From: Porpolomopsis calyptriformis
Lineage: Eukaryota; Basidiomycota; Agaricomycetes; Agaricales; Hygrophoraceae
Direction of reading: 5' to 3'
Assembly (NCBI GenBank): GCA_951640195.1
Contig: OX621174.1
Span: 1,116,001 to 1,180,000 of the forward strand
DNA: 64,000 bases
The notes below the pieces were generated by a model that made no database searches, was not told where the DNA came from, and worked only from the letters and a program-made list of their open reading frames with translations. Both the position numbers and the translations under genes were made by a program. Positions 10,121-21,374 of this stretch are shown piece by piece (position 1 is the first letter of the stretch; each line of letters starts with the position of its first letter).

Positions 10121-13100
10121 TCCAGCCAAGTGCTGAAAGCCTGAGCACTCTGGCTGTGTCCCATGTATGTGTACCACCATCTATGAAAAGTTTTCGTTTT
10201 CTTGGCACACTTGAACAGGGCAAAGGCGCTCTCGAATTTTATCTTTGGATTACAAGTGCCGACAATCTTCGACGAGTGGCTATTATAGCACTCATTGACT
10301 CTGGCGCCTCAGGGAATTTTATTGACGAAGCATTCGTTCATCAAATGGAGATATTGACCTATCCGTTGGATGAGGTTATACTGGTACGAAACACTGATGG
10401 TTCCGAGAACCGAGGAGGTCCCATCACACATGATACAGACCTGTTTATCAAGGCACCAGACTTATCTTTTCGAGAACGAATCTGGTTGGAGGTCACCAAC
10501 TTAGGAAGAAAACAACAGGTCATCCTCGGCTTCCTATGGCTCTTGCGACACAACCCCACCATCAATTGGACAAAAGGCACCTTAACCTTCGCGTCTGGTG
10601 ACACGCTGTTCAGTAGTATGCGAGTCGGAGTGTTGCCCCCACAGGAAGAACTCTACGTCTTTGATTCGAGTCTGAAACATGACTCTTTTATTCGCTTGGT
10701 TGGAGTTGACCACTCCCGACCAGTTTCCATCAAGGAGGACATTAAATCCTTCATTCCCAGTCGTTATCACAATTTCTGGCATGTTTTCCATACCGCAGAA
10801 TTCGACAAACTCCCTCCTCGACATCCCTTTGATCATGCGATCAACCTCTACCCAAACACCAAATTTCAAGTCAGAAAACTTTATCCTCTTTCTCCCTATG
10901 AACAGGTAGAACTTAACAAGTTTATTGATGAAAATCTCCGAACAGGTCGGATACATCCATCAAAATCACCTCAAGCTGCTCCCTTTTTCTTTGCGAAAAA
11001 GGCTGAAGAGATCAACGCCAAAGGTCTCAGTGCTGGTCTACGTCCTATCCAGGACTATCACTATATCAACTCAAAGACCATTCCTGATCACTATCCCCTT
11101 CCCCTTTTATCGGAAATCCTCCAAGTACCGAAGCTTGCCACTGCTTCTCTCTTCACTGTTATCGATATTCGATGGGGATTTAATAACATACAACTCAAGG
11201 AAGGCGACGAATGGAAAGCAGCTTTCATCACCAATTGAGGACTCTTTGAACCGACCATTATGTTCTTTGGACTATGGAATTCCCCAGCATCCTTTCAATG
11301 AATGATAGATGTTCTCTTCAAACCCGTCTTGGACTCTAGCTGTGTTCACATTTATATTGACGACATTCTCATTATGGGCGACACCCCTGAAGAAATTTGC
11401 CACTGGACCAACGAAACCCTCAAACTCATGGAGAAGAATCAATTATCTGCCAAACCTGTCAAGTGTCAAATGGAGAAAGCCTCTGTTACCTACCTTGGAA
11501 CAATCATCAGTAAAGGTCAGCTTGCTATCAACCCAAAGAAGGTGGACGCCATTATCAATTGGCCAACACCCCAAAGGTTGCGAGATCTCCAATCATTCCT
11601 TGGCACCACCAACTTTTGGCATCGCTACATCAAAAGTTTCTCCTCAGTGGTTCGTCCTCTCTGTGGCCTTTTGCAGAAGGACCAACCTTGGGATTGGTCT
11701 CCCCTGTGTCAAAAAGCCTTTGAACAGCTCAAACACCTCGTCACCACAGCCCCTGTCCTTCTTACTCCCCGACCGGACCTTCCTTATCTCTTGGAAACCA
11801 ATGCCTCTGATTTCGGTATTGGTGCGGTCTTATCCCAGAAACACGACAATGGTTGGCATCCTGTCAGCTTTTTCTTGAAATCCTTGCTCCCCGCCGAATA
11901 TAACTATCCTACCCACGATCTGGAATTGCTTGCGATTGTCACTTCCCTCAAGTACTGGCGCTATCTTTTAGAAGGCGTGAGGGATACTGTGTTGATAAAA
12001 ACGGACAATTTAGCGCTCAAGTATTTCATGCAGAACAGATCCCTCTCCAGACGACAAGCACGTTGGATGGAATTCTTAGGCAGATTCGACTTCAATATCG
12101 AGTATTCCCCTGGAGTCAAAACAAAGCCGATGGACACTCTCGCCAACCCTATCACCGCCGAACAGACAAAGAAGAACTAGAAGGTCAAGCCCTCCTTCCT
12201 CCCGAACGTTTCATCAATGCTATCATTTCCATGTCCGAACCCTCTTTCATGTCAAGACTTCATTTCCCCGACTTCAATCAAATCCCAGAGGACATTCGCA
12301 TCAAACTATCTGATTCCTCTTCCGGCTACTCCTTCACTGATGGAATTGTGAGAGATGCAGGAGATTGTATTGTCGTGCCAGCGGATGTATCGCTACGCAC
12401 AGAGATAATTCGATTGACCCACTCCCTACCCCATGGAGGCCATCCTGGAATTGAGAAGACACGTGAGCTTGTGTTGTGGAACTACACCTGGAGTAGTGCT
12501 GCCCCTGATATCCGTGTATTCGTATCATCCTGTCCGACCTGTCAACAAGTTAAGCTTTACCCCTCAAAGCCCACAGGTCTTCTAGAACCCATTCCCCCTT
12601 TGTCTCGACCTTGGGAAGAAATCACCGCCAATCTGATCGTAGAACTCCCCCAATCATCTGGTTACGATGCTGTCCTAGTCATTGTCGATCGCTTTACCAA
12701 ATGCACTCACTTCATTCTGACAACTTCAAATATTTCAGCAGAAGGAGTTGCAAAACTCTTTAGGGACAACATATGGAAACACCACAGCTGGCCAAAGAAG
12801 ATCATAACCGATCGAGGAACTCAATTCGCTTCCAAATTCGCGAAAGCTCTCAACACTCATTTGGGAGTCATCTCCGGTTTGTCTACCACTTATCATCCCC
12901 AAACCAATGGTCAAACGGAACGCACCAATCAAGAACTTGAACAATACCTTCGTTTATACACCAACTTTATGCAAGACAATTGGTCCAACTGGCTGTCTCC
13001 AGCTGAATTTGCATACAACAACCAACAACACTCCTCGACGAAACACACTCCCTTTTACCTTAATACTGGCCAACATCCCTTTGTCCCATCCATCCCTACG

Positions 13101-13679
13101 ACTTCTACTTCCAATCCTGCAGCAGATGCCTTCCACGATCATCTCACAGAAGCTCGTGAAAAAGCCGTGAAAGCCCTAGAAACCATGGCAGAAACTATGA
13201 AGCACTTCTCAGATCGCAAACAGAAAGATACCCAGTTCCAAATAGGTCAATTCGTTTATCTTGATACCCGTAACTTAAAAACAGGTCGTCCAACCCTCAA
13301 ACTCAATGTCCGACGCACTGGACCATTCAAAATTCTAGAAAGAATTGGAAAAGTCTCTTATCGCCTAAGCCTCCCCTTATCATGGAAAATACACGACATC
13401 TTTCACGTTTCACTCCTGAGATCCGCTAACATTAACTCCAATCTCCATCCAGAAGAAGTGGATGATAATCTCCGCCCACCTCCAGATGTCATTCAAGAAA
13501 AAGAAGAATACGAGGTTGAACAAATTCTCCAACATCACGGATCCACCCGATGTCGCACGTATTTGGTCAAATGGGTTGGCTATCCTATTGAAGAAGCAAC
13601 TTGGGAGCCGAAGAAGAACCTTTCCCATGCGAAAGAGCGAATTCTAGAATATGAACGAACAATTCAAACGGCGACTTAA
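10117..13679 (+). pseudogene. Pol polyprotein of A1
   Basis: Domains in order are protease (ALIDSGASGNFID), RT (DIRWGFNNIQL, YIDDILIMG), RNase H (LETNASDFGIGAVL, with the first catalytic Asp replaced by Asn; A2 has Asp), the integrase HHCC domain, the core (DRGTQF, then TERTNQELEQ), and the chromodomain (EYEVEQILQHHGST, YLVKWVGYPIEEATWEP). TGA at 11236 and 11299 stand where A2 has CGA. One base is missing near 12118 compared with A2, shifting the frame for the C-terminal half. The copy is not functional. Confidence 0.9.
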
Positions 13680-13802
13680 CCTCTCTTTCACGGTATCAAC
13701 TCCCCTCCTTTAAGCCTTTCACTTTTATCACCCTTTCCAAACTCCGACTCATCCTTATAACTTCTTTCGCCTTCGTCTTTCTCCTCAAAAGTCAACATCG
13801 CT

Positions 13803-14381
13803 ATGCCCGCTGAACGCTCTCACCAAACTGCTCGCAAATCCACTGGTGGTCGTCCACCCTGTGCTCCCCGTATGTCCACAGGAGGACAACCCCCTTGTCG
13901 TGCTCCCCCTCCCCTCACTTCTACCTCATCCGCTTATGGTGAAGCCAAGCTCGCCGGACAACTCTGGCAACATAACCGACGCGCACGAAACCAGGACCTC
14001 GCCATATGGCCCAAAGAAATAGTCACACCACCCATCCCACCCGAGTAGATCATTGAGTCATTGAAAAAGGACGTTGATTATTACAAGAATGAGATCGCGA
14101 GGTTGAATGAAGAATTGTACGGTCAGTGGTTGAGTCTGGATGGAGAAAGAAGGTTGAGCAAGTATTGGTGAGAACAGGCTAAGTATTTGGAGACGAAACA
14201 TGAGGAAGCTGCAAAGGTACTTCCCCATCTCGATTCCCCCGCTCCCCCTGTTTTCCCAGGTCTGCTCATCGTTCCCCCCGGTTCGTCGTCGAACCCCATC
14301 ACTATCCCCAATGACGACATTATTTCCCCGGCCGACATTATTTCCCTGTCGACCGCCGTCTCCAACAAGGACTTATCCTAG
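13803..14381 (+). pseudogene. Third ORF of A1 (H3-tail-like), two stops
   Basis: It starts 123 nt after pol with MPAERSHQTARKSTGG; residues 8-16 equal histone H3 residues 5-13. A second partial repeat (MSTGGQPP) follows. TAG at 14046 (CAA in A2) and TGA at 14169 (CGA in A2) interrupt the coiled-coil region. The H3-like segment itself is unchanged relative to A2, but nearby CGC codons have become TGC (PPC for PPR). Confidence 0.8.
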
Positions 14382-14426
14382 TCCTTCCCCTCTTCCACAC
14401 CCATCAACACTCTCAAAGGCCGCCTC

Positions 14427-14445
14427 GAATTTCGGGACGAAATTC
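14427..14445 (+). other. Conserved 3' hairpin of A1
   Basis: GAATTTCG-GGA-CGAAATTC is a perfect 8-bp stem with a 3-nt loop just upstream of the 3' LTR. Family C has the same stem with exchanged bases (60914-60932). Confidence 0.6.
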
Positions 14446-14462
14446 CTTTTGATGTGGGTGTA

Positions 14463-14788
14463 TGTCACGGACACTTTTTTCTTTTTTCTTTTAGTCATAC
14501 CTGATTAGTCTTTATTCCGTTTACCCTTCTGCTTTACCGCTTTATATATAGAGACTAGTCACATGTACTTTCTTTCTGACTCTTCACAGGTCACATTCCG
14601 TATTCCGCTTTGTAATCGTCCATATGACTGACTCATGTCGACTCAGGTAGTTAGTATATAAAGCCTGATCTCTAGTCAGTAGGTTAAGTTCGATTCCTAG
14701 TTAGCTCCCTCACTCTTTAGTTGAATTCCATTTCCTCATCAGCCCCCCAACGCGAGAAGTAAAAACCTTCGACTACCGAATCATAACA
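14463..14788 (+). repeat. 3' LTR of A1
   Basis: This is the 326-bp match to 1206-1531, followed by the CCGAC duplication and the rest of the Bni4-like gene. Confidence 0.93.
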
Positions 14789-15076
14789 CCGACCATGCTA
14801 TTGTCAACACCAGGTGGATTGTCAACACTTTCGCATGGGTTAGCAACCGCACCCGTCAAGAGGTTGGCATTTGCCACCAATCTATCGGTGTATGATACCT
14901 TTTCATCAATGATGTATGATCGAAGGAGTGAGCCTGCTACTTGGACCCGGTTGACACTGGCCTTGGCACAGCAGATAAAAGAGGAGTTGAATTCATACAA
15001 GTTGGAAGAGATGGAAGTACACCCTGCTAGTTGGATTCAGTACATTCAGAATTTTACAATTGACTTAATTCGATAA
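14789..15076 (+). pseudogene. Bni4-like host gene, 3' exon
   Basis: Removing A1 and one CCGAC joins codon CCG-ACC and continues with MLLSTPGGLSTL without a frame change. The segment ends at TAA 15074-15076. It carries KRLAFATNLSVYDTF, then YDRRSEPATWTRLTLALAQQ, IKEELNSYKLEEMEVHPAS. I recall this block as the C-terminal region shared by Bni4-type PP1-targeting proteins; KRLAF would be a variant RVxF docking motif. No stop or indel is visible, so the interruption by A1 is the only obvious lesion. An uninterrupted allele may exist in another nucleus or strain. The family assignment is moderate; the continuity of the gene is strong. Confidence 0.6.
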
Positions 15077-15890
15077 TTCACTCTTTTCTTTTTGCAGTAC
15101 AGATTTCTTAGTTTAGTTTTCTTTCGTTCCTTTTTTCTTTCTTTTCAATCCCATTCATACCCCTTATACCCTGACGAGTAATTGTATCGCGTTGTGGTTC
15201 AACCCTCCTTTTCATTTCATTTTCTTATTTTGTCTTCGGCATCGTGCAATGTTGATCATCCTCTCGTCTCTCCTTTTCTCTTGTATGCTTTCACCTCCAT
15301 ACACAAGGGAATGTGAAGGTATATAATGGCATGGAATATATCTTCACTCTATGCAATGACATGTAATTAGTTATGAGGTTCTTATCACATCATAATGGGT
15401 CTTAGGTCTATAAAATGTGATCCCCGATTTGCTGATGCTACTTTGGGTAATGTAACTAGGCTTGCTCTCTCGATTTTGGAGACCAGAGACACATGGTGTA
15501 ATCGAGAGGTGGCTTTTATCTTGTAGATGCCATCTTTCAAAGCAAGGACTTTACTCAAAGTGGCTCTTATTAGATCGGGTTTTTTCCCCCCTGTCTCTTT
15601 CTTCATTGCTGGCTGACCACAAGAATGGTGGATGCGACCTCAAAATGAAGTGAATAATCCGGTGGAGGACAATGCGAGTCATTTTCTATAAGTGCGTATT
15701 ATTCACCACATGGATGACAGAGATTGAACAGACTTCAAGAAAGCTTTAACAGCCTGAACTCTGGCCGACCCTTGTTTTCCTTCATCTTCCAACTTCATCT
15801 CTCACAAAACCCATGTCCATCCCTCCATCCCTTCTGCCAAACTTCACTCACCCTCTCTCATCCATTCCCATCATCAACCCAATTCCCCAT
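15077..15890. other. Intergenic region without a recognisable gene
   Basis: It contains pyrimidine-rich stretches and the presumed 3' and 5' untranslated regions of the flanking host genes. Neither strand shows a convincing protein. Confidence 0.4.
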
Positions 15891-16695
15891 ATGGCATCCC
15901 ATGCGTTCACCGTTTTTCAAGACAGGCCTCTTCGGACACCTAAACAGGCAGCCATCCAAGGAATGGAGATAGCCAAGCATGCTGCACGATCCTACTCTAC
16001 CGATGGGGTCGACAAGGAAAACCTTGACCCTGCTACTAGTCAACGTACCACACAACCTACAACACACAAGAAGAGAAAATCCCTCTGCCAATCTCACAAG
16101 ACCCCTTTAGCTGCAAAGGGGCAGGTGGGATCCTCAGAGGGACCCCTCACCACAACTAAACAAAAGAGACGTGCACTGGAGAAGGGTAGGAAAGCCTCTA
16201 AGAGGTCTGCCCAAAGAAGTTCCCCCCTTTCCAAAGCCCAGGAGGAAAGGGAATCTGAGAAGGAGATGGAACGTATCCGACTCGCAGATATTGAGTCAAG
16301 GTGTCGCGAGCTGACAGTGAAGCCTTTGGCGGATCTGAGTGAAGCTTTCAGTTGCCCACAAGCCTTTATTCCAGAAGGGCGAGCCACTAGAGAGGACAAT
16401 GGAATGCCAGTGGACAAGGTTTGTCTTTCAGAATCTTTCTTTTCACGTTTGTTCTCATTCTTGGTAGGACCATGATTTTGATTTTGATCCCTGTGACTAC
16501 CTGATGCCTGTGCCTGGTACACCTCCGCCAACACCCATTAAGTCATCTCTGCAACACATGACACAGTTCTCGATGCCAGAACGGAAGCTACTTTTTGCAG
16601 CGTTCACGTTCTCACCTCCCTCGCCTTCTGCAGAAAAGTTCAAGAGGGTGAAATCCATTTGCAGGGGTTCCACACGCACTTGCTCATCTCCTTAA
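15891..16695 (+). CDS. Small KEN-box-containing host protein, two exons
   Basis: Exon 1 is 15891-16418 and exon 2 is 16468-16695. The 49-nt intron has GTTTGT and TTGGTAG ends and joins phase 0 to phase 0. An in-frame ATG at 15813 is an alternative start. The protein of about 250 residues starts MASHAFTVFQDRPLRTPKQ and contains DKENLDP (KEN box), a Lys/Arg-rich middle, a helical stretch (SKAQEERESEKEMERIRLADIESR), and an acidic DHDFDFDP segment followed by PVPGTPPPTP. KEN boxes occur in APC/C substrates such as securin, but overall similarity to securin is not established here. It is apparently a genuine host gene, since it is intact and spliced in frame. Confidence 0.5.
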
Positions 16696-17248
16696 TCACA
16701 ACCTTTTCCCATCATACTCACACCATTCTACTCTTGGCACCAGCTGTGCCAACACATTTATCCTTGATGTCCATCTATCTGATCTCTGTCTTTCTTGTGT
16801 TGTACCAATTGTTGTTTCCTGTCCTAGCACTTTCACCACTCCCTCACATCCACATTTTTTTGCATTGATATATCTGTACACAGTGTAAAGTCGGAAAATA
16901 TGATTTCATCAAATTCTCATAAGTTCTGAAAGGTGACCAGAATGTGGCAAGGATGTGCTGGATTGAGAAGATAACAGTAGCGTATCTTTGTCATCCTTGT
17001 AGGTTACCAGAATATACTTGGAATATGATGACCTATGAGAACTTAGTAATTTTCCCATTGTATGGCCTCTTACAGGCTGGTAAACAAAGTGTGTACCATT
17101 TACTTCTAGGTACTACTTGCACTATCTGCAATGCCGATACCTGCAAACACACTCTGCTCTTGTCTCAGATGCTCTATGAAACCTCTCCTTTTCTGTCAGG
17201 TTTCACCTGACCTTGCAAGGAAGCATCTCAAGACCTACTATGCCTGAC
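16696..17248. other. Region without a recognisable gene
   Basis: Probably 3' flank of the KEN-box gene. Nothing convincing is seen up to the LTR of B2. Confidence 0.4.
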
Positions 17249-17607
17249 TGTCAGAGATATATTTTTTCTTTTTCCTTTGCTCGTCTATCTCTATTTACAT
17301 CAGACAGTTTACATCAATAACCGTTTAGCCACCCAAGCTCCGCTTAGTAATAGAAGGTGACCAAGCCATATCTATATTTAGTCTACCATCACTCTCCTTA
17401 TCTACATGACTCATCCATAGTCGTTACGACTCACATGTAGTCAGCATGACTCATACTTGGCTAGTATATAAAGCTAGCAGTAGATAGACTTAGGATAAGT
17501 CTGTTTCTTTCGTTAACACCCCAATCAGTAGTCTTCCAACCCTTTAAAACCCTACACCCAGAGCCTGAAGTAAAACCTTGCGATCAACCCTAGACTGCCG
17601 TCTAACA
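17249..17607 (+). repeat. 5' LTR of truncated B2
   Basis: This full 359-bp B-type LTR has TATATAAAG and the AAGTCTGTTTCTT/PBS pair intact. Confidence 0.93.
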
Positions 17608-17787
17608 AGAAACAGACTTCCCTCTTGCTCACTCCACACTATACAACCTCTACTCTGTCTGGCCAGTGTTGAAGGTCTTCACCCACCAGATCAATTTCAC
17701 CACCCAGACATCAACATCGATTAGGCTTGCTCTCTCCCCTTGTATTCCCGTTAAGCCCCCCAATATCCAACTGCCACCATTCCACCA

Positions 17788-19022
17788 ATGGTTTTGACTC
17801 GTTCATCATCCACTATCCCTCACCCTGCTATCCCTCTCTCCCAGGAAGGCTCTCTCCCTCCTGTCCCAGCTCCCTCCCATGATGAGATGGTTGACCCTGC
17901 CCAAGAACGAGAAGAAGAAGAAGAAGAACAAGCAGGTCTCTCTCACTCAAAAGGGAAAGGTCAAGCTGAGGACAATAATGAGGATGAAGAAGAAGATCCA
18001 CGTGTAGCCTTTGAGATCATGAAGCAGGATTATCAACAGTTGCTGCAGGTCCAACAAGACCAAGCGCAAGTGAGTCATAGAATCAAACAACAACTTCAAG
18101 TATTGATGGCCAACCTCATAGGCCCCCAACCTGTCCCTGCCCCTCTTGGGCCATTTCCCCAACCCTTCCAAGCACCCCCAGTATTCCCCCAACCTGTCCC
18201 TGCCCCTACCCCTGTCCCTGCCCCTGCCCCTGCCCCTGCCCCCGCCAAGATCAAGATGAACCCTCCTGATGAATTCTCTGGTGATCCCACTAAGCTCTGC
18301 AACTTCCTGCGTCAAGTGAAGCTGAATCATTTGGGATGACCAGGAATCTCAGAGGCTGACAAGATTATCTATGCCTTGTCATTTATGATCAGAGGAAATG
18401 CAGAACCATGGGCTGAGCGTCAAGTAGACGCTTACACAATGTTGAACTGGATTGGTGCCGATTGGGCTGTCTTTGAACAAGCCCTCACCTGAGACTTTGG
18501 AGACTTGGACCCCAAGTCAACTGCTCAACTGAAGATCAAGGACGTCAAGCAGTTCAACAAGAGCGCAGAGGAGTACAACATCAATTTCAATTGATGGGCC
18601 CATGATACTGGATACGGACAAGAAGCTTCGGTGACTTTGTATAAAGACGGACTCAACCCCTCCCTTTTGCGACAGATCTACCTTTCAGATTGTCAACCCA
18701 CCACCCTCTTTGAATGGCAGTCTCGTGCTGCAGAACTTGACAGATGACATCAAGAATTCCTGGCTAGAACATCTTCTAAGCCCCAGACTCGTAACACTCA
18801 CATCACCAACACCCCCTACCAACAAGGACCACCTGCTGGTCCCTCCACCTATTCCAACCCTGCTGCCCCCAGGATCAAACAAGAAGAGAAGCCTGCTTCA
18901 CTAGGAGGAATTCCCAAAGGAGCATGTTTCAACTGTGGACGATTTGGCCACTTTGCCAGTTCTTGTCCCAATGCTCCTAGGATGAGTACTTCTGGTTCTG
19001 GAAGCCGCTCCTTCACCCCAAC
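17788..19022 (+). pseudogene. Gag of B2, truncated
   Basis: It starts MVLTRSSSTIP as in B1 and keeps the Glu-rich part, the Pro/Ala repeat, the capsid and the CCHC knuckle. TGA occurs at 18337 (shared with B1), 18489 and 18593. The last two are CGA in B1, whereas the TGA at 3830 of B1 is CGA here. The two copies therefore decayed independently after sharing one stop. Confidence 0.85.
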
Positions 19023-19410
19023 AGGCAAAGACTACAAACCGCCCAAGGTCAGTGATAACATTGACGTCCTCATTCCGTTGTCCCCAACAGAAGTCAATCG
19101 GCTCTTCGACCATGACTTCAATGGTTCCGCCCTTCTCCCTCCCCCCCCACCAACCACACGACGAGTTTGGATCTATGAGTCAAGCCCAGTAAATGCGATC
19201 ACAGTTGTTCTACGACTGGATGATCAAGCCCAAGAGCTCTGACTCTATCAACTCGTCTCCCCCCTGTCTGCTTTGGAAATCCGTCGTCGGTATCAATACC
19301 ATCTCCCAACCTCTCCCTGTTACGCGCCAAGATGGTTACTCCAGGATTGCTCAAGACATCTCCAACGCCTACATTAGCATCGCGCGGATGCGAATTTGAA
19401 GAGAGGGTGA
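19023..19410 (+). pseudogene. Fragment with a possible ASCH/PUA-like fold, next to an LTR
   Basis: The frame reads DYKPPKVSDNIDVLIPLSPTEVNRLFDHDF, then a Pro run and RRVWIYESSPVNAITVVLRL. A TGA at 19240 is followed by more open frame. The core (a hydrophobic strand, then RRVWIYESSPV.AI) resembles ASCH/PUA-like domains as I remember them; this is a weak assignment. It begins abruptly at the B2 break and ends just before a TGTTACG LTR, so it may be the third ORF of another LTR element or a captured host fragment. Confidence 0.35.
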
Positions 19411-19870
19411 TGTTACGACTTCTTCGTTTTTCGTCCACTTGTCCCCTGTCTGTGACTTCTGTGACCTGTCACACCGACCGGTCGGTTACACGTGACACTG
19501 CTGATTGAACCGCCACCCACTTTCCTTTCGATTTCTCCTTCTTGTTATCTTATCTTATCTCCCATCCAATCTTATCTTATCGCTAATCCCCATAGATTGG
19601 AGGTGTTTACGCTATTGGCCAATGAAGACGTGCTCCGCAGTTATTCCGCAGTAGCTGCGCAAGGCTGCGCATTGCTGTGCATTAGTCAGCCATTCCATGG
19701 AACGTCCCTGTAGCGATCACTATCACATTCTAGACTCAGATAGATATAAGTAGAGTATGATACGCTTGTATCTTCCTTAGTCTTGAATTTCAACATTGTT
19801 TCCTCTATCTTATGCGATAGACTCCCTGTTGTCCCTGGAAGCTACCTGAGACACCATCGCTGACGTAACA
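19411..19870 (+). repeat. LTR of an unassigned family (TGTTACG...CGTAACA)
   Basis: The 460-bp segment has the inverted termini TGTTACG/CGTAACA. The flanks (GGTGA and CCTAT) do not form a target duplication, so it is probably the 3' LTR of a deleted element rather than a clean solo LTR. Confidence 0.6.
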
Positions 19871-20356
19871 CCTATGGTTAGTCTATGGGGGAGTTGAAAA
19901 GAAGCTCACTAGGTGGGCAGACACAGATGGAAGCATGGCCAAAGACCGCCGTGCAATCTCGGGATATGCTTTCCTTATAAACAGCAGAGCTGTCTCCTGG
20001 AGTGCTAAAAAGCAAGAAATTGTCTCACTTTCCATGACTGAGAGTGAATACGTGGCTGTGATGCATGCAGCCAAGGAGGCTATTTGGCTCTGGTCACTAA
20101 CAAACCAACTTTTCGGATTCACAAACCTGGTGACAACTTTGTTCTCTGACAACAAATCTGCTATTGCACTTATACAAAATTTGCAGTATCACGCCCAGAC
20201 AAAACATATTGATGTCCGCTACCATTTTATTCACTGGATCATTGAAAATGGGACCCTCTGACTCATTTATTGTCCCACCAATGACATGATCACAGACACC
20301 CTCACAAAAGCACTACTATCTCCAAAGGTCAAGCATTTTACTTCAGAACTAGGACT
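19871..20356 (+). pseudogene. Ty1/copia pol C-terminus (RNase H)
   Basis: The frame gives WADTDGSMAKDRRAISGYAF, then WSAKKQEIVSLSMTESEYVA, AKEAIWLW, SDNKSAIAL and H.KHIDVRYHFI, the copia RNase H signature. The N-terminal part is missing. TGA at 20260 interrupts the frame. The coding sequence ends ...SELGL at the E1 insertion and continues SKA-stop at 28737, followed by a purine tract and the LTR. Confidence 0.85.
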
Positions 20357-20567
20357 TGTCACAACTGTAGTTGCAAGTCTTTTCGTCAATCACAAGGCAG
20401 GCCTTGGAGCTTAATAAGTCTAGTAGGATGTAGAAGAAAGTTCTGACGGGGACGTCCTCGTAAAGGGTGATAATTCCTTCTGAGTTTAGTTTTACTTCTA
20501 CAAAGAAGTTGTTCTGCGAGTTAAATCCGTTGCGTGCCTCTGCTGAGAGTTTAGGGAATATGGGCAT
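20357..20567 (-). CDS. Minus-strand ORF of E1, open to the element end
   Basis: It starts MPIFPKLSAEARNGFNSQNN and reads to ...DEKTCNYSCD at the exact end of the element, then into flanking DNA. Between E1 and E2 five base differences fall in about 210 nt; four are synonymous and one (G/R) is a CpG-type change. This argues for past protein coding. No domain is recognised. Confidence 0.5.
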
Positions 20568-20816
20568 GAACGATTGGCTCAGTAGTTATGGGTTTATGTT
20601 TCTCTTTTCTTGTTCTGATGGAAAAGAAGTCTGATGATTCTGATTGCGTTCGTGCTACTACAAGTAATCTCACAGGAGGACGAAGTGATGATCCGCTTTG
20701 CCCTCAGGGTTTATATAGTATTTCTAAAATAGGAGTCACTATGAGTCAGCTTCTGCAGTCACCCCATTTTCTATTGTTCACAGCCTCTGGTTTAAGGTTT
20801 GCGATTGTTCTTAGTC

Positions 20817-20879
20817 ATACTGCGGAAGGCTGTGTTGTTTTGATGACTCAACTCTATTGGGCATAGCCTTCCGCAGTAT
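20817..20879 (+). repeat. Inverted repeat in the E1 upstream region
   Basis: The 15-bp arms ATACTGCGGAAGGCT (20817-20831) and AGCCTTCCGCAGTAT (20865-20879) pair perfectly. They recur in E2 (62029-62043 and 62077-62091). A second hairpin, CTCATGAC...GTCATGAG, lies just downstream (about 20894-20930). Confidence 0.6.
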
Positions 20880-21374
20880 CAGGCTGTGCTGTCTCATGAC
20901 TGGTTCCTATTGTTCTTCTAGTCATGAGATCGCTGCTGTTTCTATCTCTTGTCTGGCGTATTGGGTTTCTCTTCTTTGATTGAGGAACCTCCTTTTGGTC
21001 TTCCCTTTGTGTCTGAGCATATAAAAGGTGTGGGGTTGTATCCCTACGCTTCAGTTCAATCCTTGTCATTCATCATGACTCCTTCCCACCAAGGCCACTA
21101 CGTCCAATTCTTCAAGCAGTCTGGAGTGGTGCACCGCACTGCTCCTGTCTTTCTCGATTGTGATTCTTTCCACTACTACCTTCAGCGCACCCCCTCCGAC
21201 GCCGACCTCTGCTGGTCCTCCTTCTCTTGTTTTGCTTGCGGTGGCAAGCATAAGGTCAGAAAGTGTCCGTATGTTCGCTGGCCAATCCAGCATGTTTGTG
21301 GCTTGATGGAGGATCCGCTTGGTATGTATCTTGTTTTGTCTTTGTTAGTCTATGTCTATTGATAATAGGCTTTC

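Larger units (their letters stand above)
1206..14788 (+). mobile_element. Ty3/gypsy chromovirus A1, split by nested B1
   Basis: Two 326-bp LTRs (1206-1531 and 14463-14788) begin TGTCACGG and end ATAACA. They are flanked by the 5-bp duplication CCGAC (1201-1205 and 14789-14793). Without the nested B1 element and its duplicated GGATC, the element is about 6.6 kb. The order is gag, pol in the -1 frame, a third ORF, a hairpin, then the 3' LTR. Gag and pol carry several premature stops and one frameshift, so the copy is not autonomous. It inserted in the coding strand of a host gene. The LTRs differ from each other at only a few positions, which suggests a fairly recent insertion. Confidence 0.93.
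17249..19022 (+). mobile_element. Truncated gypsy B2 (5' LTR and part of gag)
   Basis: The 359-bp LTR (17249-17607) is followed by a PBS and by gag collinear with B1. Homology stops at about 19022 inside the region after the zinc knuckle, where unrelated sequence begins, so pol and the 3' LTR are lost. The left flank GCCTGAC cannot be paired with a right-hand target duplication. Confidence 0.88.
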
